Part shown: positions 34,715 to 42,832 of the stretch, in pieces
How positions within the stretch are numbered: position 1 is the stretch's first letter
Layout: every line of letters begins with the position of its first letter
Source: Mycobacterium gordonae
Lineage (GTDB): Bacteria > Actinomycetota > Actinomycetes > Mycobacteriales > Mycobacteriaceae
Assembly (NCBI RefSeq): GCF_002101675.1
Contig: NZ_LQOY01000248.1
Span: forward strand, 30,376 to 94,375
DNA length: 64,000 bases
Reading direction: 5' to 3'
Translations under genes and position numbers: made by a program
The notes under the pieces: model-generated
What the model was told of the DNA's origin: nothing
What the model saw: only the letters and a program-made list of their open reading frames with translations
Databases searched by the model: none

Positions 34715-34858
34715 TCAATCCTGCTTTTTGTCGGAGCTTCGCCGGTTCCGCATCGCGACATACAACACCACTCCCGCGACGATCAGCGCGGGCAGGAACG
34801 CGGGGATAGCCAGCCAGATCCCGTGGTCGGCCAGATAGGTGACGGGAGGGTTGCTCAT
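34715..34858 (-). CDS. 47-aa single-pass membrane peptide, first gene of the four-gene operon
   Basis: Reading the minus strand from ATG 34858 gives a 47-codon gene. A short outer segment (MSNPPVTYLADHG) is followed by one helix (about 14-36, IWLAIPAFLPALIVAGVVLY) and a basic tail RNRRSSDKKQD. AGGAA lies seven bases before the ATG. The positive-inside rule puts the C-terminus in the cytosol. The size and plan resemble small accessory subunits of membrane oxidoreductases, but there is no sequence signature. It is followed at 34649 by the large membrane protein. Confidence 0.7.
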   Translation of the reverse strand: MSNPPVTYLADHGIWLAIPAFLPALIVAGVVLYVAMRNRRSSDKKQD

Positions 34859-34950
34859 GTCGGTTCCTATACCCGTTGTTTACGGAGTGAGCTACGTCGC
34901 GCCGGCCCGCCCGGAGAGCATCCGCCGACGCGGCGCCCGTTACCCTAACC

Positions 34951-34963
34951 TGAACGGATTTTC
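34951..34963. promoter_or_regulatory. Candidate biotin-regulon operator before bioB
   Basis: TGAACGGATTTTC matches 12 of 13 bases of the motif before bioA (26239-26251). It lies four bases after a -10-like TACCCT (34941-34946), so a bound protein would cover the expected bioB start point. It also sits in the 190-bp gap shared with the divergent four-gene operon. Confidence 0.5.
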
Positions 34964-35048
34964 ATTCGGGCTGCCACAACGACGCGGCCGTGCAACTAGA
35001 TGCGGTCCGACCATGCTCGGACACGATCGACAAGCAGGGGAGTACCCG

Positions 35049-36095
35049 GTGACCCAAGCGCCAACTCGACCGACCAGCGACACCGGCCAGGATGGCACTG
35101 ATATCGACATTTTGGCGATCGCGCGCGAGCAGGTGCTGGAGCGTGGCGAGGGCCTGAGCAAGGAACAGGTGCTGCAGGTCCTGCAGCTGCCCGACGGGCG
35201 GTTGGAAGAACTGCTCGCGTTGGCCCACGAAGTGCGGATGCGCTGGTGCGGACCCGAGGTGGAGGTCGAAGGCATCATCAGCCTCAAGACCGGCGGCTGC
35301 CCGGAGGATTGCCACTTCTGTTCGCAGTCGGGTCTGTTCCAGTCGCCGGTGCGCAGCGCGTGGCTGGACGTGCCCAGTCTGGTCGAGGCGGCTAAGCAGA
35401 CGGCCAAGTCAGGGGCGACCGAGTTCTGCATCGTGGCCGCGGTGCGCGGGCCCGACGAGCGGTTGCTCGCGCAGGTGGCGGCCGGCATCGAAGCGATCCG
35501 CAACGAGGTGGAGATCCACATCGCGTGCTCGCTGGGAATGCTGGACGCCGAGCAGGTCGAGCGGCTGGCGGCGATGGGAGTGCACCGCTACAACCACAAC
35601 CTGGAGACGGCCCGTTCGTTCTTCACCAATGTCGTCACCACGCACACCTGGGAAGAGCGCTGGCAAACGTTGTCGATGGTGCGCGACGCCGGCATGGAGG
35701 TCTGTTGCGGCGGGATCCTGGGCATGGGCGAGACGCTGGAGCAACGGGCAGAATTCGCCGCCGAGCTGGCCGAATTGAACCCGCACGAGGTGCCGCTGAA
35801 CTTTCTGAACCCGCGCCCGGGCACCCCGTTCGGCGACCTGGAGGTGCTGCCTGCCAGCGAAGCGCTCAAAGCGGTTGGCGCGTTCCGGCTGGCGTTGCCG
35901 CGCACGATGCTGCGGTTCGCCGGTGGCCGCGAGATCACCCTCGGTGACCTAGGTGCCAAGCAGGGGATCCTCGGCGGGATCAACGCCGTGATCGTCGGCA
36001 ATTACCTGACGACGTTGGGCCGTCCCGCCGAAGCTGACCTGCAACTGCTCGACGACCTGCAGATGCCGCTCAAGGCGCTCAACGCGAGCTTGTAG
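35049..36095 (+). CDS. bioB: Biotin synthase
   Basis: A 348-aa radical SAM enzyme inserting sulfur into dethiobiotin. The [4Fe-4S] motif is C84-x3-C88-x2-C91 (GGCPEDCHFC). Cysteines and the arginine for the second cluster lie further on (IACSLGML, EVCCGGILGMGET), and the GGREITLGDLG end is typical. GTG 35049 (VTQAPTRPTS) matches the M. tuberculosis N-terminus and has AGGGGAG upstream; frames reaching back to 34839 cross the promoter. It is about 5 kb away from bioAFD, and is followed by bsaP. Confidence 0.97.
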   Translation: MTQAPTRPTSDTGQDGTDIDILAIAREQVLERGEGLSKEQVLQVLQLPDGRLEELLALAHEVRMRWCGPEVEVEGIISLKTGGCPEDCHFCSQSGLFQSPVRSAWLDVPSLVEAAKQTAKSGATEFCIVAAVRGPDERLLAQVAAGIEAIRNEVEIHIACSLGMLDAEQVERLAAMGVHRYNHNLETARSFFTNVVTTHTWEERWQTLSMVRDAGMEVCCGGILGMGETLEQRAEFAAELAELNPHEVPLNFLNPRPGTPFGDLEVLPASEALKAVGAFRLALPRTMLRFAGGREITLGDLGAKQGILGGINAVIVGNYLTTLGRPAEADLQLLDDLQMPLKALNASL

Positions 36096-36105
36096 AAAGA
36101 GAAGC

Positions 36106-36333
36106 GTGGCGGGAGATTCGGGTGCTCCGGTCGGGGCCGGCGCATACAACGTCTACACCGGCGAACCGGCGGGCTCGGCCACGCCCACGGCGGCTCAGCT
36201 GGGTCTGGAGCCGCCCCGGTTCTGCGCCGAGTGCGGGCGCCGGATGATCGTGCAAGTCCGTCCCGATGGCTGGTGGGCCCGCTGCTCCCGGCACGGACAA
36301 GTGGACTCGGCCGATCTGGAGGCACGGCGATGA
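36106..36333 (+). CDS. bsaP: Biotin synthase auxiliary protein
   Basis: A 75-aa protein equivalent to Rv1590, shown in mycobacteria to be needed for BioB activity and named BsaP. It has a compact Cys/His site: CAEC (about 40-43) and CSRHG (about 60-64), joined by a WWARCSRHG turn, fitting a small metal or cluster-binding fold. GTG 36106 starts ten bases after the bioB stop. The stop overlaps the next start as ATGA, so bioB-bsaP-DUF2567 form one unit. Confidence 0.85.
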   Translation: MAGDSGAPVGAGAYNVYTGEPAGSATPTAAQLGLEPPRFCAECGRRMIVQVRPDGWWARCSRHGQVDSADLEARR

Positions 36334-36995
36334 CTGAGGTGACCGCAATTCCGGAGGTTCCGGGAGCCGTCGAGCGGCGGCCGCGCACGTCTCGGACACG
36401 GGCATTGCTCACCGTGGTGCTTGTGCTCGGTGCGGCCGGTGTGCTGGTGGGCGGGCTGTGGGCGTGGATCGCCCCGCCGATCCACGCCGTGGTGGCGGTG
36501 AGCCGCAAGGGCGAGCGGGTGCACGACTATCTGGGCAGCGAATCGCAGAACTTTTTCGTGGCGCCGTTCATGTTGCTCGGTCTGCTGGGCGTGCTGGCGG
36601 TGGTAGCGGCCGTGGCGGCGTGGCAGTGGCGCGAGCATCGGGGGCCGCAGATGGTCGTCGCGCTCACCATCGGGCTGATCGGCGCCGCCGCGGCCGCCGC
36701 GGGCGTGGGAGCGCTGCTGGTCCTGCTGCGTTACGGCGCACTGAACTTCGATACGGTGGCACTTGCCTCCGGCGACCACAATGTGACCTACGTCAGGCAG
36801 GCGCCGCCGGTGTTCTTCGGTCACCTGCCGGTGCAGATCGCCGCGACGCTGCTCGCGCCGACGGCCGTCGCGGCTTTGATCTACGCCCTGGCCGCGACCG
36901 GGTCGGTGCGTGACGACCTGGGCGGCTATCCGCCCGTCGACCCGCGCCCGGCCGTGGTGCCGCCGCCCGTCCCGACCGGCCCGGCAACCCCTTAA
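36330..36995 (+). CDS. DUF2567 membrane protein, Rv1591-type
   Basis: A 221-aa protein with four hydrophobic segments: LLTVVLVLGAAGVLVGGLWA (about 25-47), FMLLGLLGVLAVVAAVAAW, MVVALTIGLIGAAAAAAGVG and IAATLLAPTAVAALIYALAA. A loop after the first segment (IAPPIHAVVAVSRKGERVHDYL) is probably extracytoplasmic. The C-terminus is Pro-rich. ATG 36330 overlaps the bsaP stop (ATGA); a longer frame from 36231 would lie within bsaP. Same position and length as M. tuberculosis Rv1591. Function unknown; a link to biotin is suggested only by context. Confidence 0.85.
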   Translation: MTEVTAIPEVPGAVERRPRTSRTRALLTVVLVLGAAGVLVGGLWAWIAPPIHAVVAVSRKGERVHDYLGSESQNFFVAPFMLLGLLGVLAVVAAVAAWQWREHRGPQMVVALTIGLIGAAAAAAGVGALLVLLRYGALNFDTVALASGDHNVTYVRQAPPVFFGHLPVQIAATLLAPTAVAALIYALAATGSVRDDLGGYPPVDPRPAVVPPPVPTGPATP

Positions 36996-38332
36996 AGCGG
37001 ACGCCGGTGGATTTTCCTGCCGGTGATGACCTTGGCCGCGATCACCGCGAGCCGCGCCATGCCGGCGTAGGTCATCGGGTTGAACATGGTGGGCCAGGTG
37101 GTCCGGATGAGGTGGTCGGTGATGGGGCGACCGGCGAACCGGTCGATGAGCCAGCGCAACGCCATCGGCGACGACAGCGGGTGCAGCAGCATGTGCTCGT
37201 TGAACGCGTCGCGGTGGTAGGTGACGTCGGCGCCCCCCGCTGAGTAGGAGTCGGCCAGCGCGTCGATGTCGTCGACGCCGATGAGGTAGTCGTGCACGGC
37301 CTGCACGATTAGCACCGGCGGCGTCGGCACCGCGACGCCCAGGGTGGTGCTGTCGAAGACATGCGTCACCGCGGGGGTGGCCAGGATGTCCTCCAACGGC
37401 TCGTCCAGGTAGTCGGCCATGTTCTTCTTGGCCATTGAGATGACGGCTTCCGCGGTGGTCATCCGCTCCATGCTTTCCAGCATGGCCAGGCCGTCCTCGT
37501 TGGCGTGTTCCTTGATCACCGCATCGAGGTCCGGGTAGGCGTGGGTCAGTGCGGCCACCACCATCGCGGGCAGACCCGCGAGCAGGCTGCCGTTCAGCCG
37601 CTTGAACGTGTTCCCCAGGTTGCCAACGGGCGAACCCAGCACGGCGCCGACGATGTCGAGTTCCGGCGCGTATTCGCCGCACATCTCCGCGGCCCACGCG
37701 CTGGCCAATCCGCCACCGGAGTAGCCCCACAGGCCGATCGGCGCGGACGGCGGCACGCGCAGCCGCTCCGAATTATGCACCGCCCGCAGCCCGTCGAGCA
37801 CGCGGTATCCGGGCTCGTACGGGGTGCCCCACAACCCGTGCAGGCCCTCGTGGTCAGGTACCGACACCGCCCATCCTTCGGCGACGGCGGCGCTGATCAG
37901 CAGCAGCTCCAGCTGGGCCAGTGAGCCGACGGCCTTGGCGCGGCGCCGCAGCGCGTAGGAGGGGAAGCACCGCGACGAGATGGCGTCGATAGCGCACTGG
38001 TAGGACAGCAGCGGCATGGTCTTGCCCGGAGCGACTTCCTTCGGCATCAGCACCGTCGTCACCGTCGCCTCGGGATTGCCGTTCATGTCGGTCGTCCGGT
38101 ACAGCAACTGGGTAGCCGTGCTGGACTGCGGAATCAGGCCCATGAAGGCCAGTTCGACGTCGCGGGAGCGCAGCACGGTGCCGGGCGCGGCATGCTGGAA
38201 GCCGGCAGGCGGCTGGTAGAACGGGTCGTCCGCGGGCAGCAGCGGGCGGACCTTGCGCTGCAGCTCCTCGTGCGGGGGCCGTCCGATCCATTCGGCCCCG
38301 GTTTCGCCTCCCAGCTTCGCGAGCTCCACCAT
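36992..38332 (-). CDS. Secretory-lipase-family alpha/beta hydrolase, Rv1592c-type
   Basis: A 446-aa lipase of the LIP/secretory lipase family. The nucleophile elbow is GYSGGG (about residue 205), the acid lies in VQAVHDYLIG and the histidine in FNEHMLLHP. The conserved N-terminal section DPFYQPPAGFQHAAPGTVLRSR matches Rv1592c. No clear signal peptide is visible, so export by a standard route is uncertain. ATG 38332 (MVELAKLGG) follows AAGGGAG; an in-frame ATG 15 bases earlier is less likely. Its stop shares the TTAA at 36992-36995 with the convergent DUF2567 gene. Confidence 0.88.
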   Translation of the reverse strand: MVELAKLGGETGAEWIGRPPHEELQRKVRPLLPADDPFYQPPAGFQHAAPGTVLRSRDVELAFMGLIPQSSTATQLLYRTTDMNGNPEATVTTVLMPKEVAPGKTMPLLSYQCAIDAISSRCFPSYALRRRAKAVGSLAQLELLLISAAVAEGWAVSVPDHEGLHGLWGTPYEPGYRVLDGLRAVHNSERLRVPPSAPIGLWGYSGGGLASAWAAEMCGEYAPELDIVGAVLGSPVGNLGNTFKRLNGSLLAGLPAMVVAALTHAYPDLDAVIKEHANEDGLAMLESMERMTTAEAVISMAKKNMADYLDEPLEDILATPAVTHVFDSTTLGVAVPTPPVLIVQAVHDYLIGVDDIDALADSYSAGGADVTYHRDAFNEHMLLHPLSSPMALRWLIDRFAGRPITDHLIRTTWPTMFNPMTYAGMARLAVIAAKVITGRKIHRRPL

Positions 38333-38446
38333 TAAGGCTCCCTTCATGGCCTTCGTCGCGCCCAGCGGTCCGGATCCAGGGCTGCGGTCGGGCTAGTCAC
38401 AATGCGGCGCCGGCTGCTTTTGGCGGCCAGCGCCTCTTACCAGAAT

Positions 38447-38472
38447 CTTATTTCGCCTTATCCAACTCTTAT
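38447..38472. promoter_or_regulatory. Helically phased CTTAT repeats in the lipase promoter region
   Basis: CTTAT at 38447, 38457 and 38468 (ATAAG on the coding strand of the lipase) repeats every 10-11 bp inside an unusually AT-rich patch of the 207-bp gap between nrtR and the lipase. Confidence 0.35.
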
Positions 38473-38539
38473 ACAAGCTAGTGTACAAACCGCCGACACG
38501 CCTAAAGCCGCACGGCGTGCCGCTTGTCACAATCCATTG

Positions 38540-39250
38540 TCAGCCCTGTCCTGGGGGCCTAAGAGCGGCAAATTCGTCGGTGACCCGCAGCTGGGAGTCG
38601 GTGAAGCGATAGAGCGCGGCCGGGCGCCCGCCGCTGCGGCCGGACTGGGCGATGGTGCCCGTCTGGGTGATGACCTTGCGACGGGCCAGCACGCGCTGCA
38701 GATTGGTCGCGTCGACTTGATAATTCAGTGCCGCGCCGTAGATGTCGCGCAGCGTGGATAACGCGAATTCTTTTGGCGCCAGAGCGAACCCGATATTCGT
38801 ATAGGACATCTTGGCCACCAGGCGGGTGCGCGCGTGGGCCACCATCGGTCCGTGGTCGAACGCCATCGGCGGCAGCGCGTTGACCGGATGCCAGCGCGTG
38901 TCCGAGGGTAGTTCGGGCCGCGCGGGGGATGGCACCAAACCCAGGAAAGTCGAGGCGATCATCCGAACGCCCGGCACCCGCTGCGGATCGGAGAACACCG
39001 CCAGCTGCTCCAGATGGGACAACTCGCGCAGGTCGACCTTTTCGGCGAGTTGCCGGCGGACCGAGGTGGTCATGTCCTCGTCATTGCGCAGCCGCCCCCC
39101 AGGCAAGGACCACGCGCCCTTCTGCGGGTCCTGGGCACGCTGCCATAACAGCACGTTCAGCTGCGGTTTTCCGCTGCGAGGGCCATCGGTAACCATTCGA
39201 ACCTGGAACACGACGGCGAGCACTTCATGGGCGGTGCTAGTATTAGGCAT
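38540..39250 (-). CDS. nrtR: NrtR-type Nudix-winged-helix repressor of NAD synthesis
   Basis: A 236-aa regulator. The N-terminal Nudix domain has a partly degenerate box: G-x5-E-x7-R is kept, but Glu of REL is Gln and EE is EK (RRQLAEK), so hydrolysis is unlikely while ADP-ribose binding may remain. The C-terminal winged helix (about 150-225) includes TQTGTIAQSGRSGGRPAALYR. In M. smegmatis the orthologue represses nadABC. ATG 39250 abuts the palindrome at 39251-39273. A TACAAT -10 box inside that palindrome is seven bases before the ATG, so nrtR is probably leaderless and self-repressed. Confidence 0.88.
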   Translation of the reverse strand: MPNTSTAHEVLAVVFQVRMVTDGPRSGKPQLNVLLWQRAQDPQKGAWSLPGGRLRNDEDMTTSVRRQLAEKVDLRELSHLEQLAVFSDPQRVPGVRMIASTFLGLVPSPARPELPSDTRWHPVNALPPMAFDHGPMVAHARTRLVAKMSYTNIGFALAPKEFALSTLRDIYGAALNYQVDATNLQRVLARRKVITQTGTIAQSGRSGGRPAALYRFTDSQLRVTDEFAALRPPGQG

Positions 39251-39273
39251 GTTTTCGATTGTAAGTCGAAAAC
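39251..39273. promoter_or_regulatory. NrtR operator between nrtR and nadA
   Basis: GTTTTCGA-N7-TCGAAAAC is a perfect inverted repeat. It covers the nrtR -10 box (TACAAT on the minus strand, 39263-39258) and the expected start point of a nadA promoter with TAGTAT at 39238-39243. One bound dimer could block both genes. Confidence 0.75.
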
Positions 39274-39297
39274 CTCCTGAGGTCGAAAGGAGCCGCC

Positions 39298-40401
39298 ATG
39301 ACGGTCATGAATCGCATGGACACGCTCGGCGAGCGGCGATCGCAAGCGCGGCGAAGCCGGGCGCCGCGGGTCGGCGCCATCGGCGGTGAGCTAGCGGCCC
39401 GCATCATCAGCACGCCCACCGGGTTCACCGGGGTCGACGGCGACGCGCAATGGGCAGCCGAGATCCGTCGGCTGGCGCGCCTGCGCGGCGCCACCGTTCT
39501 GGCGCACAACTACCAACTGCCGGCCATTCAGGACGTCGCCGATCACGTGGGGGACTCACTGGCGCTGTCGCGGATCGCCGCCGAGGCGCCGGAGGACACC
39601 ATCGTGTTCTGCGGCGTGCACTTCATGGCCGAAACCGCCAAGATCCTCAGCCCGGACAAGACCGTCCTGATCCCCGATCAGCGGGCCGGCTGCTCGCTGG
39701 CCGACTCGATCACACCCGACGACCTGCGCGCGTGGAAGGCCGAGCACCCCGACGCCGTCGTCGTGTCTTACGTCAACACCACGGCGGAAGTGAAGGCGCT
39801 CACCGACATCTGCTGCACGTCGTCCAACGCCGTCGACGTCGTCGCCTCCATCGACCCCGACCGCGAGGTGCTGTTCTGCCCGGACCAGTTCCTGGGCGCG
39901 CACGTACGCCGGGTGACCGGCCGCAAGAACCTGCACGTCTGGGCCGGCGAATGCCACGTGCACGCCGGTATCAACGGCGACGAGCTCGCCGAGCGGGCCC
40001 GCGCGAACCCCGACGCCGAGCTCTACGTGCATCCCGAATGTGGTTGTGCCACTTCGGCTCTGTATCTGGCCGGGGAAGGCGCTTTCCCTGCCGAGCGGGT
40101 CAAGATCCTGTCCACCGGCGGCATGCTCGACGCCGCGCACCAGACCCGTGCCCGCAAGGTGCTGGTCGCCACCGAGGTCGGCATGCTGCACCAATTACGC
40201 AGGGCGGCACCGGAAGTCGACTTCCAGGCGGTCAACGACCGCGCGTCGTGCAAGTACATGAAGATGATCACGCCCGCGGCGTTGCTGCGTTGCCTGATCG
40301 ACGGCGCCGACGAGGTGCATGTCGATCCGGACGTCGCGGCGGCGGGCCGGCGCAGCGTGCAGCGCATGATCGCGATCGGCCAGCCCGGCGGTGGCGAATG
40401 A
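39298..40401 (+). CDS. nadA: Quinolinate synthase
   Basis: A 367-aa [4Fe-4S] enzyme condensing iminoaspartate with dihydroxyacetone phosphate to quinolinate. The family marks are LAHNYQLPAIQDVADHVGDSL, FCGVHFMAETAKIL, DQRAGCSLAD, the cluster-region PECGC and CKYMKMIT near the end. ATG 39298 has GAAAGGAG upstream. The N-terminal 40 residues (arginine-rich) are less conserved than the rest. First gene of nadABC. Confidence 0.96.
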   Translation: MTVMNRMDTLGERRSQARRSRAPRVGAIGGELAARIISTPTGFTGVDGDAQWAAEIRRLARLRGATVLAHNYQLPAIQDVADHVGDSLALSRIAAEAPEDTIVFCGVHFMAETAKILSPDKTVLIPDQRAGCSLADSITPDDLRAWKAEHPDAVVVSYVNTTAEVKALTDICCTSSNAVDVVASIDPDREVLFCPDQFLGAHVRRVTGRKNLHVWAGECHVHAGINGDELAERARANPDAELYVHPECGCATSALYLAGEGAFPAERVKILSTGGMLDAAHQTRARKVLVATEVGMLHQLRRAAPEVDFQAVNDRASCKYMKMITPAALLRCLIDGADEVHVDPDVAAAGRRSVQRMIAIGQPGGGE

Positions 40402-41975
40402 CCACCCGTCCGATGTGGCGCGACAGCGCCGACGTCATCGTCATCGGTATGGGCGTGGCCGGTCTGGCCGCGGCGCTCGCCGCCCACCGCGCCGGGTCCC
40501 GGGTCGTCGTCCTGAACAAAGCGGCCAAGACGCGTGGGGTCACCGCGACCCACTACGCGCAGGGGGGCATCGCCGTGGTGTTGCCCGACAACGACGATTC
40601 CGTCGACGCCCACGTGAGCGACACACTGACGGCCGGTGCGGGACTGTGTGATCCCGACGCCGTCTACTCGATCGTCGCCGACGGATATCGCGCCGTCACC
40701 CAATTGGTCGGTGACGGAGCACGATTCGACGAAGTGGTGCCCGGCGCCTGGGACGTGACCCGCGAGGGTGGGCACTCCAAGCGACGGGTGGTGCACGCCG
40801 GTGGTGACGCCACCGGAGCCGAGGTGCAGCGCACGCTCGACCGCGCCGCCCGCACGCTGGACATCCGCAGCAGCCACGTGGCGCTGCAGATCCTGCACGA
40901 CGACACCGGCGTGACGGGAGTCCTGGTGGCCCGACCGGACGGCACCGGCATTATCAGCGCTGCGTCGGTGATCCTGGCTACCGGCGGTCTCGGTCATCTC
41001 TATAGCGCCACCACCAATCCGAACGGCTCCACCGGCGACGGGATCGCACTGGGCTTGTGGGCCGGTCTGGCGGTCAGCGACCTGGAGTTCATCCAGTTCC
41101 ACCCGACGATGCTGTTCGTCCCCGGCGCCCAGGGCCGGCGCCCCCTGATCACCGAGGCCATCCGCGGTGAGGGTGCAAAATTAGTTGACAGTCAAGGCAA
41201 TTCGATCACCGCAGGCGTGCATCCGATGGGTGACCTGGCGCCGCGTGATGTGGTCGCGGCCGCCATCGACGCCCGATTGAAAGCGACCGGCGACCCGTGC
41301 GCCTTCCTCGACGCCCGGAGCATCGCGGGCTTCGCCGCGCGGTTCCCCACCGTCACCGCCGCCTGCCGGGCCGCCGGCATCGACCCGGTCCGCCAACCCA
41401 TCCCGATCGTTCCCGGCGCGCACTACAGCTGCGGCGGCGTCGTCACCGACGTGTACGGCCACACCGAGCTGCCGGGCTTGTACGCGGCCGGCGAGGTCGC
41501 CCGCACCGGGATGCACGGCGCCAACCGGCTGGCCTCCAACAGCCTGCTGGAAGGCCTGGTGGTCGGCGGCCGCGCCGGAGAGGCGGCGGCCGCGCACGCG
41601 GCCGCCACCGGATGCCCGCGCGCCAAGATGCCCGAGCCGATAGTCCGCACCGCACTGCGGCGCGGCGACCTGCAGCAGGCGATGAGCCGGGATGCCTCGG
41701 TGGTGCGCGACGCCGACGGGTTGCGTCGGTTGGCCCACATGCTGGGCGCGGCCCCTGCGCGCGCCGTGACGTGCCGCCAGGACGCGGAGGACGTGGCGCT
41801 GACACTGGCAGCGCGCACGGTGACCGCCGCAGCCTTGGCCCGCACCGAAAGCCGCGGCTGCCACCACCGCGCCGAGTACCCGTCGACCGCCACCGAGCAG
41901 GGCCGCAGCGCTCTGGTGCGGCTGGCTGCCGACTTCAGCTCCGTTGAGGTGGCGACCCTGGTGGCGGTGGGCTGA
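40398..41975 (+). CDS. nadB: L-aspartate oxidase
   Basis: A 525-aa FAD enzyme oxidising aspartate to iminoaspartate for NadA. The FAD dinucleotide motif VIGMGVAGLAAA (G17-x-G19-x2-G22), HYAQGGIAVVL, EFIQFHPTML and the C-terminal GMHGANRLASNSLLEG FAD loop are present. ATG 40398 overlaps the nadA stop (ATGA). The frame reaching back to 39450 is an accident within nadA. Confidence 0.96.
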   Translation: MTTRPMWRDSADVIVIGMGVAGLAAALAAHRAGSRVVVLNKAAKTRGVTATHYAQGGIAVVLPDNDDSVDAHVSDTLTAGAGLCDPDAVYSIVADGYRAVTQLVGDGARFDEVVPGAWDVTREGGHSKRRVVHAGGDATGAEVQRTLDRAARTLDIRSSHVALQILHDDTGVTGVLVARPDGTGIISAASVILATGGLGHLYSATTNPNGSTGDGIALGLWAGLAVSDLEFIQFHPTMLFVPGAQGRRPLITEAIRGEGAKLVDSQGNSITAGVHPMGDLAPRDVVAAAIDARLKATGDPCAFLDARSIAGFAARFPTVTAACRAAGIDPVRQPIPIVPGAHYSCGGVVTDVYGHTELPGLYAAGEVARTGMHGANRLASNSLLEGLVVGGRAGEAAAAHAAATGCPRAKMPEPIVRTALRRGDLQQAMSRDASVVRDADGLRRLAHMLGAAPARAVTCRQDAEDVALTLAARTVTAAALARTESRGCHHRAEYPSTATEQGRSALVRLAADFSSVEVATLVAVG

Positions 41976-42832
41976 TGAAGCTGGATGCCGCGGAGCGCGC
42001 CGATGCGATGGCGATCATCAGGCGCGGCCTGGACGAGGATCTGCGCTACGGGCCGGACGCCACCACGCTGGCGACGGTGTCGGCCGACGCCGTGGCCACG
42101 GCGTCGATGGTGCCGCGCGAGCCAGGGGTGATCGCCGGGGTGGACGTGGCGCTGCTGGCGCTCGACGAGGTGATCGGCAGTGACGGCTACCAGGTGCTGC
42201 ACCGCGTGGAGGACGGTGCCCGCGTAGGCCCGGGTGAGCCGCTGCTGACGGTGCGGGCGCAAACGCGCGGCCTGTTGACGGCCGAGCGGACGATGCTCAA
42301 CCTGGTCTGCCACCTGTCCGGCATCGCCACGGTGACCGCGGCGTGGGTGGAGGCGGTGGAGGGCACACGGGCCCAGATCCGGGACACCCGCAAAACCCTG
42401 CCGGGCCTGCGGGCGCTGCAAAAGTACGCCGTGCGCGTCGGCGGTGGCGTCAACCACCGGCTCGGCTTGGGCGATGCGGCGCTGATCAAGGACAACCACG
42501 TCGCGGCCGCAGGGTCGGTGGTGGCGGCACTGCGCGCGGTTCGGGCCGCCGCGCCGGAGCTGTCCTGCGAGGTCGAGGTGGATTCACTCGAGCAGCTGGA
42601 CGAGGTGCTGCCGGAGCAGCCGGAATTGATCCTGCTCGACAACTTTCCGGTGTGGCAGACGCAGATCGCCGTGCAGCGCCGCGACGCGCGCGCCCCCGAG
42701 GTGCTGCTGGAATCCTCCGGCGGGCTCAGTCTGGACACCGCCAAGACCTATGCGGCGACCGGGGTGAATTACCTCGCCGTCGGGGCGCTGACGCACTCGG
42801 TGCGGGTGCTGGACGTCGGCCTGGATATGTGA
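41975..42832 (+). CDS. nadC: Nicotinate-nucleotide pyrophosphorylase (quinolinate phosphoribosyltransferase)
   Basis: A 285-aa enzyme forming nicotinate mononucleotide from quinolinate and PRPP. The motifs are RDTRKTLPGLRALQKYAVRVGGG, LIKDNHVAAAG, EVEVDSLEQ and ESSGGLSLDT. ATG 41975 uses the last base of the nadB stop (TGATG). It completes the de novo NAD pathway in three coupled genes. Confidence 0.96.
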   Translation: MKLDAAERADAMAIIRRGLDEDLRYGPDATTLATVSADAVATASMVPREPGVIAGVDVALLALDEVIGSDGYQVLHRVEDGARVGPGEPLLTVRAQTRGLLTAERTMLNLVCHLSGIATVTAAWVEAVEGTRAQIRDTRKTLPGLRALQKYAVRVGGGVNHRLGLGDAALIKDNHVAAAGSVVAALRAVRAAAPELSCEVEVDSLEQLDEVLPEQPELILLDNFPVWQTQIAVQRRDARAPEVLLESSGGLSLDTAKTYAATGVNYLAVGALTHSVRVLDVGLDM

